Origin: Flavobacteriales bacterium | GTDB taxonomy: Bacteria > Bacteroidota > Bacteroidia > Flavobacteriales > Flavobacteriaceae | DNA length: 42,822 nucleotides | NCBI GenBank assembly: GCA_027024205.1 | Contig: JALVST010000049.1 | Coordinates: 1 to 42,822 of the forward strand | Direction of reading: 5' to 3' | Shown here: piece by piece, positions 1 to 6,750 of the stretch | Numbering within the stretch: the stretch's first letter is position 1 | Layout of the letters: each line of letters starts with the position of its first letter | Notes under the pieces: generated by a model | Database searches by the model: none | What the model was told of the DNA's origin: nothing | Seen by the model: only the letters and a program-made list of their open reading frames with translations | Translations under genes and position numbers: made by a program

Positions 1-1
1 T

Positions 2-571
2 TCGTATATTCGTTTTAAAGATGAAACAGGGCATTGGTATAACGTAGAATTGACCAACCAAATGTTTACTACAAATTCTATGATTTTAGGTTCGGGCTAC
101 ATCAAAGCGGAAGCCTTACAAAGCAAAATTTATATGGCAAATCTTGATAAAAAACAATTTTTGTCTTTAATGTTAGTCGATATGGCAAACGGCTATATTC
201 ACAAATTCGGTTATGATGAATTTGTTAAAAAAATTATTGATAAAGCCTTGATTTTATATCCAAACGGCATTAACGCCAATATGCTCAATTCCAATTTTTT
301 AACCTACAAATTTGAATATTTTTGTCATAAATTCGGTATTAATCCGAGAAATCATCAAGAATTACAAAAAATCAAGTATTACCCGAAACTTGTCGGTATG
401 CTCAATCAAGTAAATGCACAATATCGTAAAATCGATAATTTGGGATACGAACCTATGCCCGAAGATGCTTATCAAAAATGGTTAAATTCCTTGCAAAAAG
501 CCAAACAAGAACAAGAAAGCAAAAGCATTGAAAACAGATTTAAACTCAAATTAAACACTTTTAAAAACTAA
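2..571 (+). CDS. Transglutaminase-like exported protein, C-terminal part (cut by window edge)
   Basis: The reading frame is open from base 2, so the gene starts outside the window and only its C-terminal ~190 residues are seen. It is a clear paralogue of the next gene: HWYNVELT here matches GWYNTELT there, and both continue with a SGYI segment, a helical stretch ending LVD(M/L)A.GY, a DKALxxxPN motif and a C-terminal GYExMPEdaYqkWL tail. The Cys and His of the transglutaminase-like fold seen in the neighbour would lie upstream of the window. The tail is lysine-rich and charged. The role is unknown; tandem duplication with its neighbour is the main observation. The ATG at 50 is internal, because homology extends upstream of it. 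Confidence 0.75.
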   Translation, partial: SYIRFKDETGHWYNVELTNQMFTTNSMILGSGYIKAEALQSKIYMANLDKKQFLSLMLVDMANGYIHKFGYDEFVKKIIDKALILYPNGINANMLNSNFLTYKFEYFCHKFGINPRNHQELQKIKYYPKLVGMLNQVNAQYRKIDNLGYEPMPEDAYQKWLNSLQKAKQEQESKSIENRFKLKLNTFKN

Positions 572-581
572 TGAAACCGAC

Positions 582-630
582 ATGATTAAAATAATTATTA
601 AACACACAACGAAATGATTATTTTAATCAT
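582..630. terminator. Long-loop AT-rich hairpin between the two paralogues
   Basis: Perfect 14-bp inverted repeat (582-595 ATGATTAAAATAAT; 617-630 its reverse complement) around a 21-nt loop, 10 bp after the stop of the first gene. It could act as a weak terminator or mRNA-stabilising structure. There is no T tract directly after it, so the terminator role is uncertain. Confidence 0.4.
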
Positions 631-673
631 CAAAGGTTACATCTGACCATAATGTTAAATAAAAAATAAACAG

Positions 674-1747
674 ATGAAAAAATTTATCATCATATTTATC
701 CTGTTAAACTTCTTTCAATCTTTTGCACAAGACCGTGAAAGTTTGTATCAAGATGCCTACAACCAATTATCCGAAATGTTGGAAGGCAAGCAAAAAATTG
801 ATTTTAAAAAGGCGGTATTTTTGGTTGAAAATGCGTATTTGTTAGGCAATTTAGATACGGTTAGAGTTAATCGTCAAATCAATTTCTTAAAAAATCTTTG
901 CATAAAAGTATCTGAAAATCAAAAGCTTTTATACGATGAAAAAGACAGCCTGACAATCAAAAAATACGCAAGTATTTTTACCGTGATGAAAGACAGTATT
1001 CCAATGATTAATCAAAAAGGTAAGAAGTTTATTCATATACCTTTCACTTATGATTTTAACGACGTTTTCGGGCATCAACATTGGACAAATATGTTCGTTA
1101 ACAAATTATTAGATACGCATAAAGGCAATTGTCATTCTTTGCCTTACCTATACAAAATTCTTGCACAGGAATTAGGCGTAAACGCCAATTTGGCAGTGGC
1201 ACCCAATCATTTTTATATCAAACATCACAGCTTGAAATTCGGTTGGTATAATACCGAACTCACAAGCGGAATTTTTCCCATTGATGCGTGGTTAATGGCG
1301 TCCGGCTATATTCATTTGTCAGCCATACAAAATGGCGTTTATATGAAAGCTTTGAACGAAAAAGAAAGTATTGCGCTTTGTTTGGTAGATTTGGCACAAG
1401 GTTATCAAAAAACGGAACTTTTTGATATTGATTTCGTTATCAAATGTGCCGATAAAGCCCTTGAATATTTTCCGAATTTAGTAACCGCAAGAATTTTGAA
1501 AACCGAAGCGGAAGGCAAAAAAATAAATGATTTGCTTTCTGTGTATGGTGCCGATTTTTCAGACGTATTAAAATTTGAGAAAACAAGAAAAATGTTTTAT
1601 AAAATTCAAAACGAACTTACCGAAATATACGAATTGGGTTATAGAGAAATGCCCGAAGAAATGTATTTGGAATGGTTGGTTTCGTTAAAAAAAGAAAGAG
1701 AAAAATACACTAACAAAAAAATTAATATATTTACAAAGTCAAAATAA
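674..1747 (+). CDS. Exported transglutaminase-like protein
   Basis: 357 residues. Residues 1-19 form a signal peptide ending SFAQ. Around residue 150 the segment GNCHSLPYLYKILAQELG has the Cys-containing helix of transglutaminase-like cysteine-peptidase folds. It is followed by APNHFYIKH with a candidate catalytic His and WYNTELTSG, where an Asn or Glu could complete the triad. The C-terminal half is helical and shared with the upstream paralogue (LVDLAQGYQ, DKALEYFPN, GYREMPEEMYLEWL). This supports a periplasmic or secreted enzyme or a catalytically altered binding protein; the substrate is not evident. The start at 674 fits the signal peptide. The gene ends 2 bp before the next start and is probably cotranscribed with it. 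Confidence 0.75.
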   Translation: MKKFIIIFILLNFFQSFAQDRESLYQDAYNQLSEMLEGKQKIDFKKAVFLVENAYLLGNLDTVRVNRQINFLKNLCIKVSENQKLLYDEKDSLTIKKYASIFTVMKDSIPMINQKGKKFIHIPFTYDFNDVFGHQHWTNMFVNKLLDTHKGNCHSLPYLYKILAQELGVNANLAVAPNHFYIKHHSLKFGWYNTELTSGIFPIDAWLMASGYIHLSAIQNGVYMKALNEKESIALCLVDLAQGYQKTELFDIDFVIKCADKALEYFPNLVTARILKTEAEGKKINDLLSVYGADFSDVLKFEKTRKMFYKIQNELTEIYELGYREMPEEMYLEWLVSLKKEREKYTNKKINIFTKSK

Positions 1748-1749
1748 TT

Positions 1750-2753
1750 ATGAAACGATTTGTCCTACTTATTTTATTTTATTTTCGGTCAATATATCTT
1801 TTGCACAAGTAAAAGAACATTTGTCCGAAAAAGAAAAAGCTAGAAGAGAAAAGAATATACAAGCAGGAAATCCTTTTAAACGTTTTGGATATAAACCGAA
1901 AATTGCCACATTAAGCAAAGGAAAGTATCTGGAATTTCACGATTTGGACACGATAATGAAAATTGGTTCCTTTGTATTCAACACACGGCAGAAAAAGATA
2001 ATCGGTTATGTAAATTTAGACACGGTTCATTCCGAAGCAATTTTAAATCCACAATTGATAAGCCGTTGGTTTAGTCCGGACCCTTTAAGCGAAGAATATC
2101 CTAGTTGGTCGCCTTATAATTTTACGATGAATAATCCTATAAGATTTATTGATCCTGATGGGAAAGCGCCGGAATGGATTGTTGGAACAGATGGAAAAAA
2201 GGTAACATACACAAAGAACAAGGATGGTTCTATTACTTGGAGTAGTAACGCATCGGATGATGTCAAAACAATTGGTAATGCAATGCTTAAAACAGAGCAA
2301 GGCACTGAATCTCTTGATAATTGGATAAATTCTACTGAAACTGCATATGTTATCAAAATTGATAGAAATACACCAGCAAAAGATGCGCCTGGATATGCCG
2401 AAAGTGACCCATCAAAAGATAGTAAGGGTAATAATATTATAAAAAATGGAGTTTATGAAAAAGTAATAGTAATTTTTTATGACAATGCAATTAAGGAATG
2501 GAGTCAGGATGAAAGATCTAGATTTTTTGGCGCATCCCTTACAGAAATTTATGGGGCTAATGCATCTCACGAAGAAGGGCATAGCAGACCAAGTCAGATA
2601 GTTTTAGATAAAAAACACCCTAATGAAAAATCGCAAAATCCATCTAAAAATATTCCAATGTATAACGAAATCAGATATAGAGATCAATACAATAAAAATG
2701 ATGATAGTTGGAAAGAACTGTATAAAAGAAATAAACGACTTAAAAATTTTTAG
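1750..2753 (+). CDS. RHS-core secreted protein with HExxH motif; signal peptide out of frame
   Basis: Residues around the middle read SRWFSPDPLSEEYPSWSPYN, then NNPIRFIDPDG, the RHS repeat-associated core signature with a short N-terminal extension, as in orphan RHS-tail proteins of Bacteroidota. The variable C-terminal region contains SHEEGHSRP, an HExxH zinc-metallopeptidase signature, so a toxin or protease domain is plausible. The intact frame could begin at a TTG at 1821, but the natural start is the ATG at 1750. It encodes MKRFVLLILF and then loses frame at three tandem ATTTT units (1771-1785), hitting a stop at 1810-1812. With two units the frame runs through SVNISFAQ, giving a perfect 18-residue signal peptide. 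As sequenced, export should be off. It may be phase-variable, a fresh mutation or a sequence error. The RHS-core call is strong; the toxin activity is inferred. Confidence 0.7.
1771..1785 (+). repeat. (ATTTT)3 pentanucleotide repeat inside signal-peptide codons
   Basis: Three perfect tandem copies of ATTTT. Because five is not a multiple of three, gain or loss of units changes the frame between the ATG at 1750 and the RHS-core frame. Loss of one unit restores a complete signal peptide. Confidence 0.85.
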
Positions 2754-2759
2754 ATAACT

Positions 2760-3134
2760 ATGAAAACAAACAATAAATTTATAGCATCAATATTTTTTTT
2801 TATTTTAATCGTTACTAGTTGTAACTCTTCATTATTTGTGAACAAAAATATTTTATTAAAAAATGCAGCAAAATATAATAAAGAATGTATTCCGCTTATT
2901 AGAAACTCTACAAACGATACATTATCATTAAGTAATAATAATAAATGTATCAAAATTGGAAAAAATAAGTTTGCAATTGGGAGTTTAAAAAATGGTAAAA
3001 AAATTGGCATTTGGTATTATTACCAGCTTGATACAATAACAGGTAAGTCCGATTGCCAATATATTTTAAAATTTTATAATAACAAAAAGAAACTTTTGTA
3101 TTCATCGGGTTTTGTTAATGAAAAATATTTTTAA
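2760..3134 (+). CDS. Small lipoprotein with MORN/YwqK-like motif, candidate immunity protein
   Basis: 124 residues with a lipoprotein signal: a hydrophobic stretch ending IVTSC (Cys at about residue 21). The middle holds GSLKNGKKIGIWYYY, which resembles the GxxxNGKKxGxWxyY repeat of YwqK-type MORN proteins, a family often found next to polymorphic toxins. It starts 6 bp after the RHS-core gene, so cotranscription is likely. Placement directly after a secreted toxin-like gene suggests a membrane-anchored periplasmic immunity protein. This is inferred from context and one motif only. The gene is more AT-rich than its housekeeping neighbours, as expected for accessory DNA. Confidence 0.6.
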   Translation: MKTNNKFIASIFFFILIVTSCNSSLFVNKNILLKNAAKYNKECIPLIRNSTNDTLSLSNNNKCIKIGKNKFAIGSLKNGKKIGIWYYYQLDTITGKSDCQYILKFYNNKKKLLYSSGFVNEKYF

Positions 3135-3173
3135 TTTAATTTCAAGAATAATTATTAATTTTCTACAAAATCA

Positions 3174-3304
3174 TGTGCCTAACACAGTGTATAGTTAATG
3201 GCGGTTAGTCGTTGATATTCAGTATATTGCATTTAATCAAAGACAGTGCTAAAATGAAAATTAAGAGCTATAAAATCCGCCACTAACCATACACGTTACC
3301 GGCA
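3174..3304 (+). repeat. attC-like imperfect palindrome
   Basis: About 130 bp with complementary ends: the left arm, CCTAAC then GTGTATAGTTAATGGCGG, pairs with the right arm, CCGCCACTAACCATACAC then GTTACC, with two mismatches in the 18-nt core and a 3-nt bulge (ACA) between CCTAAC and GTGTAT. The layout (RYYYAAC-like start, GTT-containing end, asymmetric bulge, variable centre of about 75 nt) recalls integron attC sites. The right end GTTACCG does not fit the GTTRRRY consensus, so it may instead be another dispersed palindromic repeat. It directly follows the RHS/lipoprotein pair, as a cassette recombination site would. Confidence 0.45.
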
Positions 3305-3495
3305 TCTCACAATTTACCGGACTACATTAAATTACATTAAATTAATAAAGAGTCCAAAACATTGTTAATTGCATCCCAGGTTCAAAATGACATCTAAACT
3401 AAATTTATTATGTGGTTTTGACAGCCTGATTATATTTAGCGTAAAGAATTTTTTTATTAAATTTGTTTTACAAATGAATAAAAGCAAAAACTACG
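3305..3495. other. AT-rich spacer
   Basis: No coding frame is supported. It contains a short direct repeat (ATTACATTAAATTA-type, 3328-3345) and otherwise featureless AT-rich sequence. Confidence 0.4.
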
Positions 3496-3609
3496 ATGAC
3501 TTTTTCATTATTTGAAGATGATTTTTAACCCGGTTTCTTCCAAGGAGCTATTATCGGTGCTATAACCATTTTGGTTTGGAACTATTTTTACAATAAAAAT
3601 AAAAAATAA
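3496..3609 (+). pseudogene. Broken small membrane-protein gene with in-frame stop
   Basis: From the ATG at 3496 the frame reads MTFSLFEDDF, stop (TAA, 3526-3528), then continues PGFFQGAIIGAITILVWNYF and a lysine/asparagine tail to a TAA at 3607-3609. The second part looks like one hydrophobic helix with a positively charged end. The pieces lie in one frame, separated by a single stop codon. A nonsense mutation in a ~37-residue membrane protein gene is the simplest reading. It could equally be chance, because the gene is so short. Confidence 0.4.
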
Positions 3610-3613
3610 ACAG

Positions 3614-3793
3614 ATGAGAAAATACTTAATTTATTTCTTGACAGGTTCATTAATAGTGATTGCCGGTGCTTTGTTAAAAATTTTGAATATTTATGAAAAA
3701 GTTGAATACATTTACATTTTAGGATTTCTGTTTGAGACTTTTGCTATTATCAACATTATAAGAATTATTAAAAAAGATGCTGACCGGTCATAA
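3614..3793 (+). CDS. Small two-helix membrane protein, GldL-N-terminus-like
   Basis: 59 residues starting MRKYLIYFLTGSLIVIAGAL, with two hydrophobic segments (about 5-25 and 33-52) and a charged KKDADRS end. The G..IVIAGALLKI pattern and the glutamate in the second helix (FLFETFAI) resemble the N-terminal transmembrane hairpin of the gliding-motor protein GldL, but the large cytoplasmic part is absent. A small inner-membrane protein is likely; its function is unknown. It follows the broken gene by 4 bp, so the two probably formed one unit. The 21 nt ending two bases into its coding region (3597-3617) are identical to the sequence around the start at 674. Confidence 0.55.
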   Translation: MRKYLIYFLTGSLIVIAGALLKILNIYEKVEYIYILGFLFETFAIINIIRIIKKDADRS

Positions 3794-3835
3794 TATTTTT
3801 TACTTCTGCTCTTTTCCGTTGTCCCGGAGCAACAC

Positions 3836-4645
3836 TCATTTAATATTCCGGACTTTTTTCATTAATGCTTTAACTTTATCCCCATCAACATCATTCGCCC
3901 AATAACCGTCTTTTTTAAAATACGATCCTATTATCAACCCATCGGCAACGGCTAAATAATCCGCCACATTATTCAAATTAACCCCCGATCCTATCAAAAC
4001 CGGTAAATCCGTTGCTTGCTTGACCTTTTTCAGTTCATTGATGTCTGCTGTATCACCGGTGTGCATACCCGTTACAATCAAGCCATCGGATAAAAAGAAA
4101 TCGGCAGCATGGGCCATTTCCACAATATCCAAATCGGCCGTAAGGGCATGCGAACTGTGTTTCTTTTTAATATCGGTAAATATAGCGATATGCTCTGCGC
4201 CTATATATTTACGGTAGCGGAGCAGTTCAGCCGCTTGACTGTCTATATAACCTTCATCTGCCAGATGACCAAACACAAAACCTTCGGCTCTAATAAAATC
4301 GGCACCAGCTGTGTAAGCCGCCGCCAAAGCGGCTTTGTTGGCTCCGGCCAGTATCTGAATACCCAAAGGCAAACCGGTTTCTTTTTTTGTCAAATAAGCA
4401 ATTAAACCTGTCAAAGTGCTGATTTCGTGTCCTACATCGTTTTTTGTATAAGGCACATCGTGCATATTTTCAATCATTAAGGCATCAATGCCGGCTTGTT
4501 GGTAAATACGGGCTTCATCCAAAGCTTTCCGGATGATTTGATTCACACTGCCGGCATATTGAGGCGTGCCGGGCAAAGCTTGCAAATGAATCATCCCTAT
4601 AACCGTTTTGTTTTGTCCGATTATTTTTTTAAACCTTCGGGTCAT
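3836..4645 (-). CDS. BtpA/SgcQ-family TIM-barrel protein
   Basis: Family signatures: VIGMIHLQALPGTPQYAG near the N-terminus, GIDALMIENMHDVPY, GIQILAGANKAALAAAY, ADFIRAEGFVFGHLADEG and LIVTGMHTGDTAD, VLIGSGVN. These are the phosphate-binding TIM-barrel features of BtpA/SgcQ proteins, some linked to sugar-phosphate or nucleoside metabolism and one to photosystem I biogenesis in cyanobacteria. I place the start at the second Met (MTRRFKK, 4645), 269 residues, because the first ATG (4675) would leave only 14 bp to the divergent psuK start. The divergent arrangement with psuK/psuG suggests a role in the same pathway, perhaps processing the ribose 5-phosphate product or regulating it; that is inference. 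Confidence 0.85.
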   Translation of the reverse strand: MTRRFKKIIGQNKTVIGMIHLQALPGTPQYAGSVNQIIRKALDEARIYQQAGIDALMIENMHDVPYTKNDVGHEISTLTGLIAYLTKKETGLPLGIQILAGANKAALAAAYTAGADFIRAEGFVFGHLADEGYIDSQAAELLRYRKYIGAEHIAIFTDIKKKHSSHALTADLDIVEMAHAADFFLSDGLIVTGMHTGDTADINELKKVKQATDLPVLIGSGVNLNNVADYLAVADGLIIGSYFKKDGYWANDVDGDKVKALMKKVRNIK

Positions 4646-4689
4646 TTTTTCATTTTTATCTTGTAAATTTATCAAATATTTTAAAATCT

Positions 4690-5625
4690 ATGTCCAAGAA
4701 ACCTAAAATTTGCGTTTTCGGCGCCGCCAATGTTGATATTACGGGGTTTCCCGATACGGAATTGGTATATAATGATGCCAATACCGGGCACATGAAAACC
4801 GCTGCTGGTGGCGTGGGTCGCAATATTGCCGAAAATCTCAAATATTTGGACTTTGAAGTGGAACTCATCAGTATTTTCGGTGACGATCCGCTAAGTGATT
4901 TTCTGATTAAAGATTGCCAAAACAAAGGTTTATACATTGACAGGAGTTTATTTCTCAAAGACATGCCCGCTTCTACTTTTATTGCCGTTCTCGACGACCA
5001 TAATGATTTGGCGGTAGGCATATCGGCTATGCAATTGTATGACGATATAGATGAGGATTTGTTTATTACCAATTTTCCCGGGAAAATAGAAGCGGAATAT
5101 GTAGTTTTGGAAACCAATCTGTCGAGCCGGATTTTAGAAGCGATTGTTGAAAAGTATCCCGGTAAAAAATTGGTGTTGGATACCGTTTCAGGCAAAAAAG
5201 CTTTACGGGCAAAATCTGTCTTAAAAGACATTTATATATTGAAAACCAATTTATTAGAAGCAGAAGTGCTCAGTGGTATCAAAATACAAAATGACCGTGA
5301 TTTGAAAAAATTAATATACTTTTTTCTAGTGAAAGGTGTTACAAAGGTTTTTATTACTTTGGGCAAACAAGGCGTAATTTACGGCACTCAAAATTTAATT
5401 GAAAAACAAAATCCCGTCCCGGCAACAGTTAAAAATACCACAGGTGCCGGCGATTCATTTGTGGCCGGTTTGGTTTATGCCGATGCTTTGCATAAAAGTG
5501 TGAGAGACATGGCAACTTTTGGTATGCAAATGGCGGCGTTGACGGTCAGTCACCATGAGGCTGTCAATCCGGATGTAAGAAATTTAGTATCAAGTAGCGA
5601 CGCTCTACAAGAGCGTCAAAATTGA
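4690..5625 (+). CDS. psuK: Pseudouridine kinase (PfkB family)
   Basis: 311 residues, the usual length for PsuK (YeiC). The N-terminus ICVFGAANVDI is typical of the PfkB/ribokinase fold. PfkB signature 1 is seen as AAGGVGRNIAENL, and signature 2 as NTTGAGDSFVAGL with the catalytic Asp. It would phosphorylate pseudouridine to pseudouridine 5'-phosphate in the cytoplasm for the next enzyme, PsuG. The substrate assignment rests mainly on the downstream psuG. The final residues (SSSDALQERQN) come from a perfect 8-bp palindrome at 5599-5617 and look like a late extension of the C-terminus. Confidence 0.88.
   Translation: MSKKPKICVFGAANVDITGFPDTELVYNDANTGHMKTAAGGVGRNIAENLKYLDFEVELISIFGDDPLSDFLIKDCQNKGLYIDRSLFLKDMPASTFIAVLDDHNDLAVGISAMQLYDDIDEDLFITNFPGKIEAEYVVLETNLSSRILEAIVEKYPGKKLVLDTVSGKKALRAKSVLKDIYILKTNLLEAEVLSGIKIQNDRDLKKLIYFFLVKGVTKVFITLGKQGVIYGTQNLIEKQNPVPATVKNTTGAGDSFVAGLVYADALHKSVRDMATFGMQMAALTVSHHEAVNPDVRNLVSSSDALQERQN
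5599..5617. repeat. 8-bp palindrome at the 3' end of psuK
   Basis: GACGCTCT, loop ACA, AGAGCGTC. A perfect GC-rich hairpin inside the last codons of psuK in an AT-rich region. It looks like a dispersed palindromic unit that landed at the gene end. Confidence 0.6.
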
Positions 5626-5709
5626 AAATGGAAAATTTTTCCTCATTTCTTTAAAATAGAAGTAGAATTATGATATGAAGTACAAAACTCACTTTCAACT
5701 TTTAACTAA

Positions 5710-5731
5710 GGTCACCGAGCTTGTCGAAGTG
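5710..5731. repeat. Dispersed repeat copy (GGTCACCGAGCTTGTCGAAG type)
   Basis: 22 bp that match the reverse complement of 39828-39849 with one mismatch. It lies between psuK and psuG and belongs to the repeat families scattered across this window. Confidence 0.6.
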
Positions 5732-5754
5732 CAACTTTCAACGCGTATAACCAA

Positions 5755-6666
5755 ATGAGCAACTACATCGACATAAAACCCGAAGTAATCCAAGCGCTCC
5801 AAAACAACCGCCCTGTTGTGGCACTGGAATCCACCATTATTTCACATGGCATGCCTTATCCTAAAAACTTGGAAACAGCTTTACAGGTGGAAGCAGTTGT
5901 GAGAGCTGAAAGTGCCGTTCCGGCGACCATTGCATTGATAAATGGCAAAATAAAAGTTGGATTGAACAGAGAAGAAATAGAATTTTTAGCTAAAAAAGGA
6001 CGCGAAGTCATTAAGACCAGCCGGCGGGATATCCCTTATGTGTTATTACACAAACTGACCGGCGCCACAACCGTAGCGGCTACAATGATAGCCGCCGAAA
6101 GTGCAGGTATCAAAATTTTTGCTACCGGAGGAATAGGCGGGGTACATCGCGGGGCAACCGAAACTTTTGATATCTCCGCCGACTTACAAGAACTGGCACA
6201 GACCAATGTAGCTGTGGTTTGTGCCGGAATCAAATCCATATTGGACTTGGGACTGACCCTCGAATACCTCGAAACTATGGGCGTGCCGGTCTTGGGTTAT
6301 AAAACAGATGAATTACCGGCATTTTATACCCGTAAAAGCGGCTTTAAAGTCGATTATAAAATGGAAAATCCACAAGAAATTGCCGACTTGCTAAAAATTA
6401 AATGGGCAACCGGACTGGATGGAGGCGTTGTTATTGCCAATCCGGTACCCAAAGTTTATGCGTTAGACGAACAGATTATGAATAAAGCCATAGAACAAGC
6501 GCTTGCTGAACAGCAAAAAGCTGGTATTAAAGGCAAGGAAAGCACCCCGTTTTTATTAGCAAAAGTTAAAGAACTGACAAGCGGACAAAGTTTAGTTTCC
6601 AATATTGAGTTGGTGCTTAACAATGCGCGTTTGGCCGCCAGGATTGCCAGATTTTTGATCAAATGA
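5755..6666 (+). CDS. psuG: Pseudouridine-5'-phosphate glycosidase
   Basis: 303 residues, full family length. The N-terminal VVALESTIISHGMPYP holds the conserved Glu of PsuG. IALINGKIKVGL, GATTVAATM, FATGGIGGVHRGA and VVCAGIKSILD (the catalytic Schiff-base Lys) follow in the right order, then DGGVVIANPVP. It cleaves the C-C glycosidic bond of pseudouridine 5'-phosphate to uracil and ribose 5-phosphate. It follows psuK by 129 bp, a gap partly filled by repeat sequence, so the two are probably one transcription unit despite the spacing. Confidence 0.95.
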   Translation: MSNYIDIKPEVIQALQNNRPVVALESTIISHGMPYPKNLETALQVEAVVRAESAVPATIALINGKIKVGLNREEIEFLAKKGREVIKTSRRDIPYVLLHKLTGATTVAATMIAAESAGIKIFATGGIGGVHRGATETFDISADLQELAQTNVAVVCAGIKSILDLGLTLEYLETMGVPVLGYKTDELPAFYTRKSGFKVDYKMENPQEIADLLKIKWATGLDGGVVIANPVPKVYALDEQIMNKAIEQALAEQQKAGIKGKESTPFLLAKVKELTSGQSLVSNIELVLNNARLAARIARFLIK

Positions 6667-6712
6667 TTTACCGTAATCTTTCAAATTGTCTTTATATCAT
6701 CATTAATTTACA

Positions 6713-6720
6713 TAAATTTG
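6713..6720 (+). promoter_or_regulatory. Bacteroidota -7 element, TAAATTTG
   Basis: Exact match to TAnnTTTG, 31 bp before the chosen start at 6751. It argues against an upstream TTG start that would overlap it. Confidence 0.55.
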
Positions 6721-6750
6721 CATGTTATTAAAAATATCAATTGTTACTCA

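Noticed and set aside
2085-2356. Minus-strand frames of 71-80 residues over the RHS gene
   Set aside because: They are shadows: they lie within the RHS-core frame and have no signature, signal or matching start context.
1821-2753. Full-length RHS protein with YD repeats
   Set aside because: There are no YD repeats upstream; only the C-terminal core and variable tail are present.
3135-3495. Possible CRISPR-like or cassette array from the repeated A/T-rich motif
   Set aside because: Only one palindrome and one short direct repeat; no regular spacing or repeated unit.
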